Shown: positions 43,401 through 51,308 of the stretch, piece by piece
Layout: every line of letters begins with the position of its first letter
Numbering within the stretch: the first letter of the stretch is position 1
Assembly: GCF_043290135.1 (NCBI RefSeq)
Contig: NC_134700.1
Span: forward strand, 162,268,553 to 162,332,552
Source of the DNA: Rhipicephalus microplus
Taxonomy: Eukaryota > Arthropoda > Arachnida > Ixodida > Ixodidae
DNA length: 64,000 nt
Reading direction: 5' to 3'
Notes under the pieces: model-generated
The model's input: the letters and a program-made list of their open reading frames with translations, nothing else
What the model was told of the DNA's origin: nothing
The model's database searches: none
Position numbers and translations under genes: made by a program

Positions 43401-44758
43401 TCATAGAGGGGTTGATCCATACAAGCCACTTTCAGCATCCCTGTGAAGTACGGCGTGTTGACTTGTACAATAGCTTCCGGGAGATGGCTAGTTGACCTGT
43501 CTAGGAGAACGACACTGATTTTCTTGCCTGTCAGGCACACATCAGGAACGAGCTCCCGTCGGACGATTGCCGTGTTGCATCCCGTATCGCGTAAGACTCG
43601 AACCTCTCTTCCTAGCAGCAGACCTTCGACCACTGGCATCCCGTCGGCCAGGAAACGTATCGTACCCTGCACGTTCTTGTCGTCGTGGTGACTCGAGCAA
43701 GGAATCTTCCCTCCTGGACGCTTGGCTGTTTTTCTAGCACCAGCCCGGGCAGAGTCAGGTTCGCTAAATGCGCACGAAGAACTCGGTTTGTTGTCCCCAT
43801 GCTGGTTTCGGCAAGTTTCTGTGACATGTCCCGTTTTACCGCACAACTTGCATTTCAGCATCTGCTTAGGTGGATTGCGGCAGTCAGGAGCCAAATGTCC
43901 GAAACGATGACACAGGATACACTTGAGTTGCGGTTTCCGCGACGCTTCGGTAGGCTTTCCACTGGACTCTTTCGCGGGGTCAGGACCTTTTCCTATATTA
44001 GTCAAATTCTGCGCCTCAAGGAAGCGATCCGTCAAATTAGCGAGTTCATCTAGTGACTTGCACTCTCGCTCTTTTAAGAAAACAACCAGCTTTGGATGGC
44101 AACAACGCAAGAATTGCTCAGAGATTACGTGATCCCTTAGACCTTCATAGGTTTGTGATACGTTTGCCATGTCTATCCAATGGTCGAAATAACTGGTAAT
44201 TCTTGCTGCTAACTGTCGTCCAGTTTCACCATCTGCTGCTCGTGCTTTCCGAAACTTATCTTGGTAGCCTTGAGCCGTAAACTGAAATCTCTGCAGTAGA
44301 GCTTTCTTTACTTTTTGGTAGTCCAGCGAATCAGCGGCAGTCATTCGGCCTATCACGGTTAACGCGTCACCCGTTAGGCACAGGCTAACAGCGAGACCCC
44401 ATTTTTCTTGCGGCCAATCCTGTCCTGTGGCTACGCGCTCGAATCGCTGCAGATACGCGTGCAGATCATCGCGTTTCTCGTCAAATACAGGCAGTAACTT
44501 CTGCGGATTGAGGGGTGAGGAGGTGCTGGGCGCAGTCAAAGCGTCATTAGCTGCTACAGGCATATTCTGAGCTCCTTCCTGAAGCTTTAGCTTAAGCTGC
44601 AGAATTTCACGCTGTCTCTCGTCAGCTTCTTTGGCTGCCTCTCGCTCTGCAGATCTCTCATCCCTTAGCTTAGCCTGTTGGGCCTCAATCCACTTGTTTA
44701 GCTCTGCACCCGAGAACCCTAGTTGGAGCCCTATAGCGGCGAGTTTTTCCAAGTCCAT
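40412..44758 (-). CDS. Gag-Pol polyprotein with Gag-PR-IN-RT-RH order
   Basis: 1,448 codons from a true ATG. Residues 1-60 are charged and helical, 75-250 Gag-like. Two CCHC knuckles: C280-C293 (CILCHRFGHLAPDC) and C303-C316 (CKLCGKTGHVTETC). Protease DTG at 391-393. Integrase: zinc finger H602, H609, C639, C642; catalytic D672 (VDLIGPF), D732 (VTDQGASF), E768 (GLVEKFN), a DDX35E spacing; a GPF-type module near 909. Reverse transcriptase follows: D1122 (KFDFTKGYWQVP) and YFDD at 1182-1185. RNase H last: D1333 (RTDASNTSLG), E1373, D1400 (QSDHQPLQYL), D1443. No stop or frameshift. Integrase before RT in a Ty3/gypsy-type protein is the Gmr1 arrangement. Expression as one frame means Gag:Pol ratio must be set after translation. 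Confidence 0.95.
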   Translation of the reverse strand: MDLEKLAAIGLQLGFSGAELNKWIEAQQAKLRDERSAEREAAKEADERQREILQLKLKLQEGAQNMPVAANDALTAPSTSSPLNPQKLLPVFDEKRDDLHAYLQRFERVATGQDWPQEKWGLAVSLCLTGDALTVIGRMTAADSLDYQKVKKALLQRFQFTAQGYQDKFRKARAADGETGRQLAARITSYFDHWIDMANVSQTYEGLRDHVISEQFLRCCHPKLVVFLKERECKSLDELANLTDRFLEAQNLTNIGKGPDPAKESSGKPTEASRKPQLKCILCHRFGHLAPDCRNPPKQMLKCKLCGKTGHVTETCRNQHGDNKPSSSCAFSEPDSARAGARKTAKRPGGKIPCSSHHDDKNVQGTIRFLADGMPVVEGLLLGREVRVLRDTGCNTAIVRRELVPDVCLTGKKISVVLLDRSTSHLPEAIVQVNTPYFTGMLKVACMDQPLYDLVLGNLPDVRGPYDPDSDWKQATHTQVDELPAQAHPTKSPVTSRSASSSVAKTKANQQGQENIRPLYVSTTLLPDVTRAQLVEEQRNDPTLKAVFAKVNKEFKSGKGHCYDFIEDKGLLYRRYRLATGRTFKQLVTPKAFRVGILDIAHGSIMAGHQGIQRNTDRVLEEFYWPDLNGDVKRFVKSCDKCQRTTPKGKVGVAPLGNMPLIRTPFERVAVDLIGPFSPRSDRGNRYVLTLIDFATRYPDAVALPAIDAVHIAEALIEIFSRIGLPKEIVTDQGASFTSELMNEVSRLLSVKMLKTTPYHAMANGLVEKFNGTLKTMLKRMCQERPRSWDRYLAPLLFAYREVPQTSLGFSPFQLIYGRHVRGPLTVLRELWTNEGLDAETRTTYTYVFDLRNRLEETCKIAHEQLEKARVKQKTYYDRKSRPRKLCPGNKVLILLPTDSNKLLMQWKGPFQVIERKNDVDYVIDVFGKNKIFHINMLKKYEEREVTEPQQVSVVAELHENLPEEEDEVKQMPILSLYRTQFSTDVKLSPHLTAEQVQNVQALFQEYADIFSDLPGKTALVECSLRLTSNKPVHVPQYSIPLALQERVEKEVQEMLKLGIIERSQSPYHAPIVVVKKPDNTIRLCIDFRELNKIMVPDCEPIPRIDVVLALVGQKQFFSKFDFTKGYWQVPMDPNSREKTAFSSMSGLYHFLYMLFGIKTAPAVFARLMRSVLGGVDNVHHYFDDVIIATDTWQEHIDTLRQVFERINQAHLTIKPSKCEIGERSISFLGHRIGETTVEPLLKTLDKILAAKRPTTKKAVQSFLGLTGYYRKFIPNYAELTKPLTDLTRKGQSHTVSWGAHQEEAFTALKKKLGDAPILLAPDLSKEFVLRTDASNTSLGAVLLQMGKGQVLHPVAYASRNLLPRETHYSTIERECLALVWAVQKFHIYLYGKPFVIQSDHQPLQYLNSAKHVNNRVLRWSLLMQEYSFTVHYIKGCDNVGADYLSRA

Positions 44759-44822
44759 GGTGCAGTCTGAACGTGTGTCTGCCTCGAGCGAAACTGTCCT
44801 CTTTCACTGGTTTAACGAGCGG

Positions 44823-44840
44823 ATCCTGGCAGGCTCGCCA
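44823..44840 (-). promoter_or_regulatory. Primer binding site
   Basis: On the minus strand TGGCGAGCCTGCCAGGAT starts three bases after the 5' LTR and begins with TGG, complementary to a tRNA CCA end. The primer tRNA is not identified. Confidence 0.65.
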
Positions 44841-44843
44841 GTT

Positions 44844-45667
44844 TGTGATGTTATTGGGGCAGGACCGCTCCAGAAAGAATCAGACAGCACGCCAGTGCAC
44901 AAACACACAACCAACTTCTCTTGTACCCTTCACACATGGACAACCCACACATTACGAAGTTCCTAACAAAAAACACGCGGCTAAACTAAATGAATAAGTA
45001 GAACGTTCGGCCTACAGTTCAGGTCGTCGGGGTAGTAGCCTGGGCCGTCGTTGATGCCCCGTCGGCACCATTCAGTGGCGAAGTCGACGTTGTGCGGCGT
45101 CGTCACCTGCAGTGACGAAGTCGGGAGACGCAGGGTCGCCGCGTCGAACTCCAGTGGCTCAGCGCCACTGTCGACGAACTGGAGCCGACGACACACGTGT
45201 TCCGGCGGCAGGGAGTTGTGCCCTTGAGCACCTGCAGTCCGCCTCGGAAACCCACGCCAGCCATCCTGGAACAGCGGCGCAAGGGCAGGTTCAGGCACCC
45301 GGCGCCAGCTCTCCACGACCAGCGGGACAAGGACAGGTTCAGGAACCTGGCGCCAGCTCTCCTAGACCGGTCGTCTAGCGGAGGCTGAGCTGTCCACTCG
45401 GCTGGTACGAGTGTCGCGACGTGGCCTGGGTCGTACCTATGGGCCAGACGCCCAACGGGGTAGTCCTGCCTCGAACGACGTACCTCGCGCACTGCCGAAG
45501 GCACGGGTCACGCACCCTCGAGCCCGCGCCTCACGAGCTGTCGTCTTCCTCGTAGGCACCGCACGGCACATACACGCACACATCACATCCTCTTCGCCAC
45601 CGCACGGCACACTATTGTAGTTTTTTTTTAGTTTCTGTTTCGCGTCCGCGCAGCACATATTATGACA
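44844..45667 (-). repeat. 5' LTR of the Gmr1-like element
   Basis: 824 bp, nearly identical to 39310-40132. Differences seen: two adjacent bases near 44911, one near 45263, one near 45619 and one extra T in the following T run. It should carry the promoter on the minus strand, but no box was assigned. Confidence 0.95.
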
Positions 45668-45672
45668 ATGAC

Positions 45673-47192
45673 AAAGCTAAATGAGCCGCGTAAACTAGGT
45701 GATCATGACAGGGAAGTCATGTATGGCATAATTTACCTGCGCCTCGTAACGTTGTGCCGATTTAAAGTGATATAACAACCTTTGTCATTCCTGCTTCGCA
45801 TATCATCAGTTCCCACTGTACGTGGGATCTGCCAGTTTTTCTTAACACACATTTCAATTATCGACACACGGGATATGTTAAAGCTCTCCCCTAGTAGATC
45901 ACTTCGTTCTTTATATAATCGAACATTTATTTTAAACACAATGTGGCAAGGGTCAGTGGCAACTCGAGCTCAGTGGTTAAGTAAACTTTTCCTGAACACA
46001 AATGTTTAATAATACAAGAAGGGAAAAAAATGAAATGTTAAAAAAATAGAAAGAAAGGAAAGACGAAATACCCACTAATTTAATATAAATTATGCACTTT
46101 CTCGCAGATGATACAGCAGTGTCTATCTGGCTAGAACAATAAAGAATGAATTTGTTGGAATTTTACACATGTTAAAATTACTTTATGAATTTCGAAATAG
46201 GATACGTTTAGTGGCTTGAATAACATTACAAAGCGCATCAAAAATATTCCTGCGGCATTGTTCTAAAATTGAGGCATCAAAATTTGGTACAATTTATTTG
46301 GCTAATCTTAAACCTTCACTCGAAAACAGAATAAATAAAGGTTTTTTGAGCAGTGAATACAAGTGAAATCACGAAAAAAAAGCCAGGCTTGCGTGGAAAG
46401 CGCCACGCAGTGGGTGGGGGCCAAACTTCCAAGGAGCATCATTGTCATCATCATCGTCACAACGAAAGCTGGAAGAGTGGCAATTCCAGAGTCCGTCGTA
46501 GACCCTCCTGCGGCTACTAATACACTCGCCAGGTACCTACTATGCCACAAATTAGTGCGGCGGCTGATAACATGTTAGAATCATGGCTGAGTTCTTCGTA
46601 AAGAGTTGAAAGCGTTCAATGACTCACTCGTTACGATAATCGCAGTGCGTGACGTCTAGTTGTTTTTTACCTCTTCCACGCTATATTACGTATGTACGCT
46701 GACGCGGTTTCTTTCTGACATAGCGCTTCTATAGGGTCCTCTCTCGATGATGTTTCGTGCACGAACACAACTCTGTGGATAGAATACTGGCTGTCAATGG
46801 AGAGGACCAAGGTTCGAGCCCTGTTTCATCGTGGCTATTTTGCTTTAGTTTTCTTATTTCACGCCCTAGCAGATACTGACACCAGCAGGGACGGCGGACA
46901 ACTACGGCACCCTTTTTGTGATCTCCCAGCAGATTTCGCTGCAACACCGCCAGGCCTGCGCGAAACGTACAGAATAGTATAGGCGAAAGTCGGAAGAGCG
47001 GCCTTTGTGGACCCTTTTTAAACAGTCTCGCAGCAACTACTCCCAGCGCAGCTGCACAAACTATATTTTCCGTGTATCCACTGCCATTATTCGTCATTTC
47101 TCGGAGTATAGTGGTACGCGCTACGCATTTGCAAGGCATTACATGCACTTTGTTCCGTATTTACGGAGATAATTATATGCAGAGCGCCCTTG
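45673..47192. other. No gene recognised
   Basis: Begins with about 100 bases that may be the rest of a satellite unit. Around 46790-46850 a B-box-like GGTTCGAGCCC within a conserved-looking context could be a worn tRNA-derived SINE, but no A box or duplication could be fixed. Confidence 0.3.
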
Positions 47193-47315
47193 CATTTAGA
47201 TTTAGAAGGACGTTAAAGAACCCCAGTGGGTCAAATTTCTTTCGGTAGCCCTCCACTACAGCGTCCCTCATAATGAAGTCGTGGTTTTGCTGCATGAAAC
47301 TTCAATAAATATTAT
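47193..47315 (+). mobile_element. Ruka: Headless Ruka-type SINE fragment
   Basis: Only the body and end are present: ACGTTAAAGAACCCCAGTGG, TCAAATTTCTTTCGG, CCCTCCACTACAGCGTC and GTCGTGGTTTTG. The tRNA-like head is missing, consistent with 5' truncation during insertion. Confidence 0.65.
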
Positions 47316-47563
47316 TCCCTGCTGCAATAAAGGTCTGGCAAAAAATTAAGGCACGAGTATAGCCATCCCAAAATATTAAACTATATTTGCGCTGTTATCA
47401 AAACAAAGAAGAATAAAGCAAAAAGTAAGCGGCTCCAATACAGCTTTGCTCCGGTGGAAGCCAGCGGAGCGCACGCCACAGCGTCGTCGCTTGCCAAGGA
47501 CAATTTCGACGACGCCACCTTCGGGACGGAAACCGATGGAGCTCGATTTCTTCGGGAACCGCG

Positions 47564-48160
47564 TCAGTCGACACTCGCAACTCCTTGAAGTGAATCGAAG
47601 TGATGCGCGGTCGCGGAATCGTTCTCCCCCAAGCACAGGCACACGCCGGACGCCTGCTTGCCTTTCCCGGGACGAGACAGCCTCTGATCCGGGAACGCTG
47701 GCGATGAGTTTGGATTCCCGGAGCTGGAGGATACGTTGGTCATACGGCTGTCAGATGTGTCCACGGCGGTACGCTGTCCCTCGCTTTGGGTGTCGCGTCC
47801 CGGGGTGACGTTCGACGTAGCTGTGCGTGATGCGTAGCTACGGTACCCAGGTGGAGGTCCGGGCAAAACGCTGAACGTAACGTCGGCGTCATCGTCGCTG
47901 TCAAGTCCAGCACATGAATCACAAGCACGGTCGGTCCCGGACCATGCACCGAGATCTTTCATCTGGATTCCGAGCATGCTGGCGGAAGGAGGAGTAAGTC
48001 CTGGCGATGTTATCGAGGCCGACGGCTTCCTTGTTATCCAGTTGTGCGGTCTCGAAGAACGGCTACGCACACTTCCGCTCTCGAGAGTAAGGCAGGCCTT
48101 TTGTTTGCCAAGCGTATAACCAGGACGAACAATGGCGCCGAGTAGAATGGGTCGAGGCAT
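47564..48160 (-). CDS. Unidentified 198-codon open frame
   Basis: Minus frame with a true ATG at 48160. The translation is Ser/Pro-rich with TLGKQKACLTLESGSV, a central acidic run GLDSDDDADV, SVLPGPPPGYRSYASR and a serine cluster NVSSSSGNPNSSPAF. No transmembrane segment, signal peptide or known catalytic motif is visible. The region 47430-48130 is clearly richer in G+C than its flanks, as expected for an exon or a retrocopy of one. A different minus frame (47642-47376) overlaps its 3' side, which may mean a frameshift. It could be a host-gene exon, a processed pseudogene or chance. Confidence 0.3.
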   Translation of the reverse strand: MPRPILLGAIVRPGYTLGKQKACLTLESGSVRSRSSRPHNWITRKPSASITSPGLTPPSASMLGIQMKDLGAWSGTDRACDSCAGLDSDDDADVTFSVLPGPPPGYRSYASRTATSNVTPGRDTQSEGQRTAVDTSDSRMTNVSSSSGNPNSSPAFPDQRLSRPGKGKQASGVCLCLGENDSATAHHFDSLQGVASVD

Positions 48161-48477
48161 TCACGAGGTCTCGCGCATACTAGTGTGCGTCTTCGTCGTT
48201 TCGTTTAGTTTGCCGACAATCTTGTTCTTGTTCACTTTCTACAGTGGCTCACACCCACTGTGTGGGATTCGTAGAAAGTTGAGGGGTGTTTCAATATGTT
48301 ATGGTACATTAAAATAAGGAAGGTTACATATGATAAAACGTCATAAATTTCATACGAAATTTTCACGCTCGCTTATACGTATAAAAATGCCTTTCTTATT
48401 AGTAATATATCGATAAATAAAGGGAAGGGAAACCCAATTTTCAATAAAAGATATACATGTTGATGATGATGTCGACA

Positions 48478-48535
48478 ATCTTTCTTCTTCTTCTTCTTCT
48501 CGTTATTATTATTATTATCATTGTTATTATTGCTG
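48478..48535. repeat. TTC and ATT triplet runs
   Basis: Six TTC triplets followed by several ATT/ATC triplets and CTG repeats. Confidence 0.85.
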
Positions 48536-48791
48536 CTGGTGGTGAGGCTGCTATTGTTTTAGTTCCTCTAAAATGGCTTAATCACTTTCGCTTAGGAAGA
48601 AAAAAAAAGCTAAGGGTACAACAGCACGTGATCGTAAACAATTATTAAGCATGTTGGTGAAGTAGTCAGCATTGATTAATAAGGATAAAAACAACTAAAC
48701 ACCCTTTAGGAAATACTTCAGATAATTGACCAGGAAACCACCTGGACTCTATTTTTAACTCAGCTATACTTCCTTAGCCCCTTTGCTATTA

Positions 48792-49080
48792 GGGAGTTTT
48801 AAATAGCGCACCATGAGCCTTTGCGGTGCCGTCGCTGCCACTGCGCATGCGTCGTAACGTGAGTCGGCGTTGGCGTTCGTGGACCTCACGCAGAAAATCC
48901 GAAATTGCGTGCGGTGATGGGGGCCCGCATGAGGCCCGCAAGCGCTGCTTTTGAGGCTAACGGTGTCACTGCGATCGTGCGTTGTGGTTTGCAGCAGGGC
49001 AAACGCTATTCTAAAGCTCATATGGCGCCCGCTACGCCCGCAACGCCCGCAGCGCTTGCAAACGGTATTCTAAAACTCGC
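48792..49080. mobile_element. 289-bp candidate MITE
   Basis: The left end GGGAGTTTTAAATAGCG (48792-48808) and the right end CGGTATTCTAAAACTCGC (49063-49080) are inverted copies with about four differences. A third partial copy lies at 49004-49019. The GC-rich interior has no coding motif. Confidence 0.5.
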
Positions 49081-49299
49081 TGTTATTGTCAGAATGGCAC
49101 ACAGTGTGTTAGAACGCGTATAAGGCGGTATGGGATTCATACATCCATGTCTTTACGCGGCGCACCTACGTGTTACTACACGCTATAGTCATAGGGATGT
49201 GACGTACGATTAAGCTGTAAGAGTGATTTCGTGATATAAATATTCATCTATGCGCATTCCATGTCCATCAGGTGTCAACATAGTTCAGCAAACTCACTT

Positions 49300-49975
49300 A
49301 TGAGTCGGCTCACTCGGACCTATTCATTCTCGGATCCAGCTGTGAATCTGAGTCTGAGTGAGTAATATTTTCGTGAGTTTGAATCCGAGTGAGTCTAAAG
49401 AGCAATATGTACTTTTTGAGCGAGTCTGAGCTAATCCCACTTTCTTTTGCCGACCTAAAACGCTATCTAGACATCTTCAGCTTTACCATCAGCCTTACCT
49501 GAATTCGCCTTGACACTTGCCTCACAGCTATTCCAAAGCAGTTTGTACACCATTTCAATTACTATTGATCAGACGCATGAATTATACGTAGAGAGGTGTT
49601 TTGATGTCCCCTCCACCAACTCCTCCAGGAAAGTTCTTGGTAAATACAGCTTATGCTGTAGTATCTTGCTAGAAAAAAAATTACCTTACTCACTTGCAAG
49701 CACTCGAAACTCGTTTTGAGAAGATGACATGTCAAAAAGTGCCAAGAGAAGCACCGATTACGTGAGAGATTGGTGTTAAAGAACGTTCACACCAAGGTCG
49801 AAGACGCTAATTCTACGCTGACGGACTTATGAGTCTACGCACTCGGCCTCACTCAGACTCAGATCGAACCGTAAGTCTGAGTTTGAGTGAGTCCGAGTTA
49901 GCGAAGCTTCAGTGAGTTTGAGTCTTAGTGAGTCCAAACCTCTGAATATACGTCATGAGTGACTCTGAGTAAGCT
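49300..49975. repeat. Two clusters of degenerate GAGTCTGAGT repeats
   Basis: Clusters at 49300-49440 and 49820-49975 are made of GAGTCTGAGTGAGT-like units in both strands' orientation. About 380 bases of unrelated sequence lie between. Confidence 0.7.
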
Positions 49976-50499
49976 CCACAAGTTATTCCAACCTATGGGT
50001 ATCGATGTTGCATGATTTATACATCGATGTAGGCTGTCTAGGATAATTTTGTGTCGCGCAAAACTTTTCTATTCAAGTGATGAAGAGATCCAAGAAAATC
50101 CAAGAAGACTGAAGACATCCAAGACAAAAAGCAGTGTTGAACTCTTGTGCATGGACAACGACTGCAACAATATCGTAACGCCGGTGACAATTGCAACACC
50201 CTTCGTTCAACATGATTTCACGTCATGCCGAAAGCTTGGTTCTGCGTGCTGTAATGCACAACGCATTCGAAATGCAATGAACAGATTTCGTCACAGGAAT
50301 CGTGGTGTTTGTTGAGAATACGTAAACGTGCCATCAAAGAATCGCTGCGTTTTGTTATGTGACATACGTCGTACCCCAAACTTGTCGCTTTGGAGTATTT
50401 GCAATAATCTTTCATCTCCGAATGGCTGTAAAAATGAGCTTGACTAAAAATGGCAGCATGTTGCGCCTTCCGTAACATTTGATGACAAAAGCAAGCTCC
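49976..50499. other. No gene recognised
   Basis: Frames at 50049-50315 (+) and 50478-50218 (-) are short, overlap each other and carry no motif. Confidence 0.4.
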
Positions 50500-50558
50500 A
50501 TATTTGCTGATACGTTAAGTATACGGTCACGTAGACCTCCTCAGCAGCAGCTTTCACT

Positions 50559-51308
50559 GTGCCTCAAATGGGGATCACTCAGCGCTTCAAAATAGCACAC
50601 CGGACATCATCTACTGCCACCGAGCTGACCGGCATCCGACAAGCTGCGTGCTACATTCTACGGCAGAGTCCAGCGAAATGGACATTATTTTGGAAAATGG
50701 ATACCCTCACGCGACTGGAACAAAAGGTCGATGCGTACCAGGAACAAGTGGCATCTATGAGAGCTCAAATCCTGGTTCTAGAGAATAGAATTGATGAATT
50801 AGAAAACTACAGCAGGAGATCAAATTTGATTGTTTACGGCATACCTGAGGTTGAAAAAGAGACCAATGAAAGACTAGAGCACGTAGTGAACAGTGAAATC
50901 ATTGAGGGCACTCTGGAACTGAATCCGGTTGCAATTGAACGTATTCATCGTTTAGGAAGGCCGGATCCAAACAAGACACGACCTGTAATCTTCAAACTGC
51001 TTGACATGAGAGACAAGAGCAGTATACTAAAGAACGGTCATAAACTGAAAAATACTAATTTTTCAATTGGGGAGGATTTTTCAAAAAAAGTACGAAATAT
51101 ACGTAAGAAACTGTGGGAAAGTGCCAAACCGAATCGCGATAAAAAGGAGAAAGTTGCGTTAGCATTTACCAAATTGTACATAAACGGCAAGGTCTATGTC
51201 TGGGACAGCGATAAAAACGAACGAGTACCACTACAAAAAAACGACGCCATGAACAGGAGCCGCCCAATGACACGGCTCCATGCATTGGCGATAGGGTCAT
51301 CACACTAG
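50559..51308 (+). CDS. ORF1 of the Jockey/CR1-type LINE, chimeric at its 5' end
   Basis: The frame's first ~45 codons come from the RNase H region of the older I-type LINE and its first triplet is not ATG. Element sequence begins near 50693, and the first in-frame ATG of the element is at 50699 (MDTLTRLEQKVDAYQEQ). The product has an N-terminal coiled coil (MRAQILVLENRIDELENYSR) and then an RNA-binding fold like L1-type ORF1 proteins: RRSNLIVYGIPE, VAIERIHRLGRP, RPVIFKLLDMRDKSSIL. This class of protein coats LINE RNA. It ends at TAG 51306-51308, after overlapping the endonuclease frame. Confidence 0.8.
   Translation: MPQMGITQRFKIAHRTSSTATELTGIRQAACYILRQSPAKWTLFWKMDTLTRLEQKVDAYQEQVASMRAQILVLENRIDELENYSRRSNLIVYGIPEVEKETNERLEHVVNSEIIEGTLELNPVAIERIHRLGRPDPNKTRPVIFKLLDMRDKSSILKNGHKLKNTNFSIGEDFSKKVRNIRKKLWESAKPNRDKKEKVALAFTKLYINGKVYVWDSDKNERVPLQKNDAMNRSRPMTRLHALAIGSSH

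Larger units (their letters stand above)
39310..45667 (-). mobile_element. Complete Gmr1-like Ty3/gypsy LTR retrotransposon
   Basis: Two LTRs (39310-40132 and 44844-45667) share TG...CA ends and differ by about four substitutions and one base of indel over 823-824 bp. The element is flanked by the 5-bp duplication ATGAC (39305-39309 and 45668-45672). On the minus strand the 5' LTR is followed by a primer binding site, one 1,448-codon gag-pol frame and a polypurine tract next to the 3' LTR. Integrase precedes reverse transcriptase in the frame. All parts needed for autonomous transposition appear present, so this is a young, possibly active copy. Confidence 0.93.

Noticed and set aside
40624..44053. 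Plus-strand frames across the Gag-Pol gene
   Set aside because: Antisense shadows of the intact 1,448-codon minus frame.
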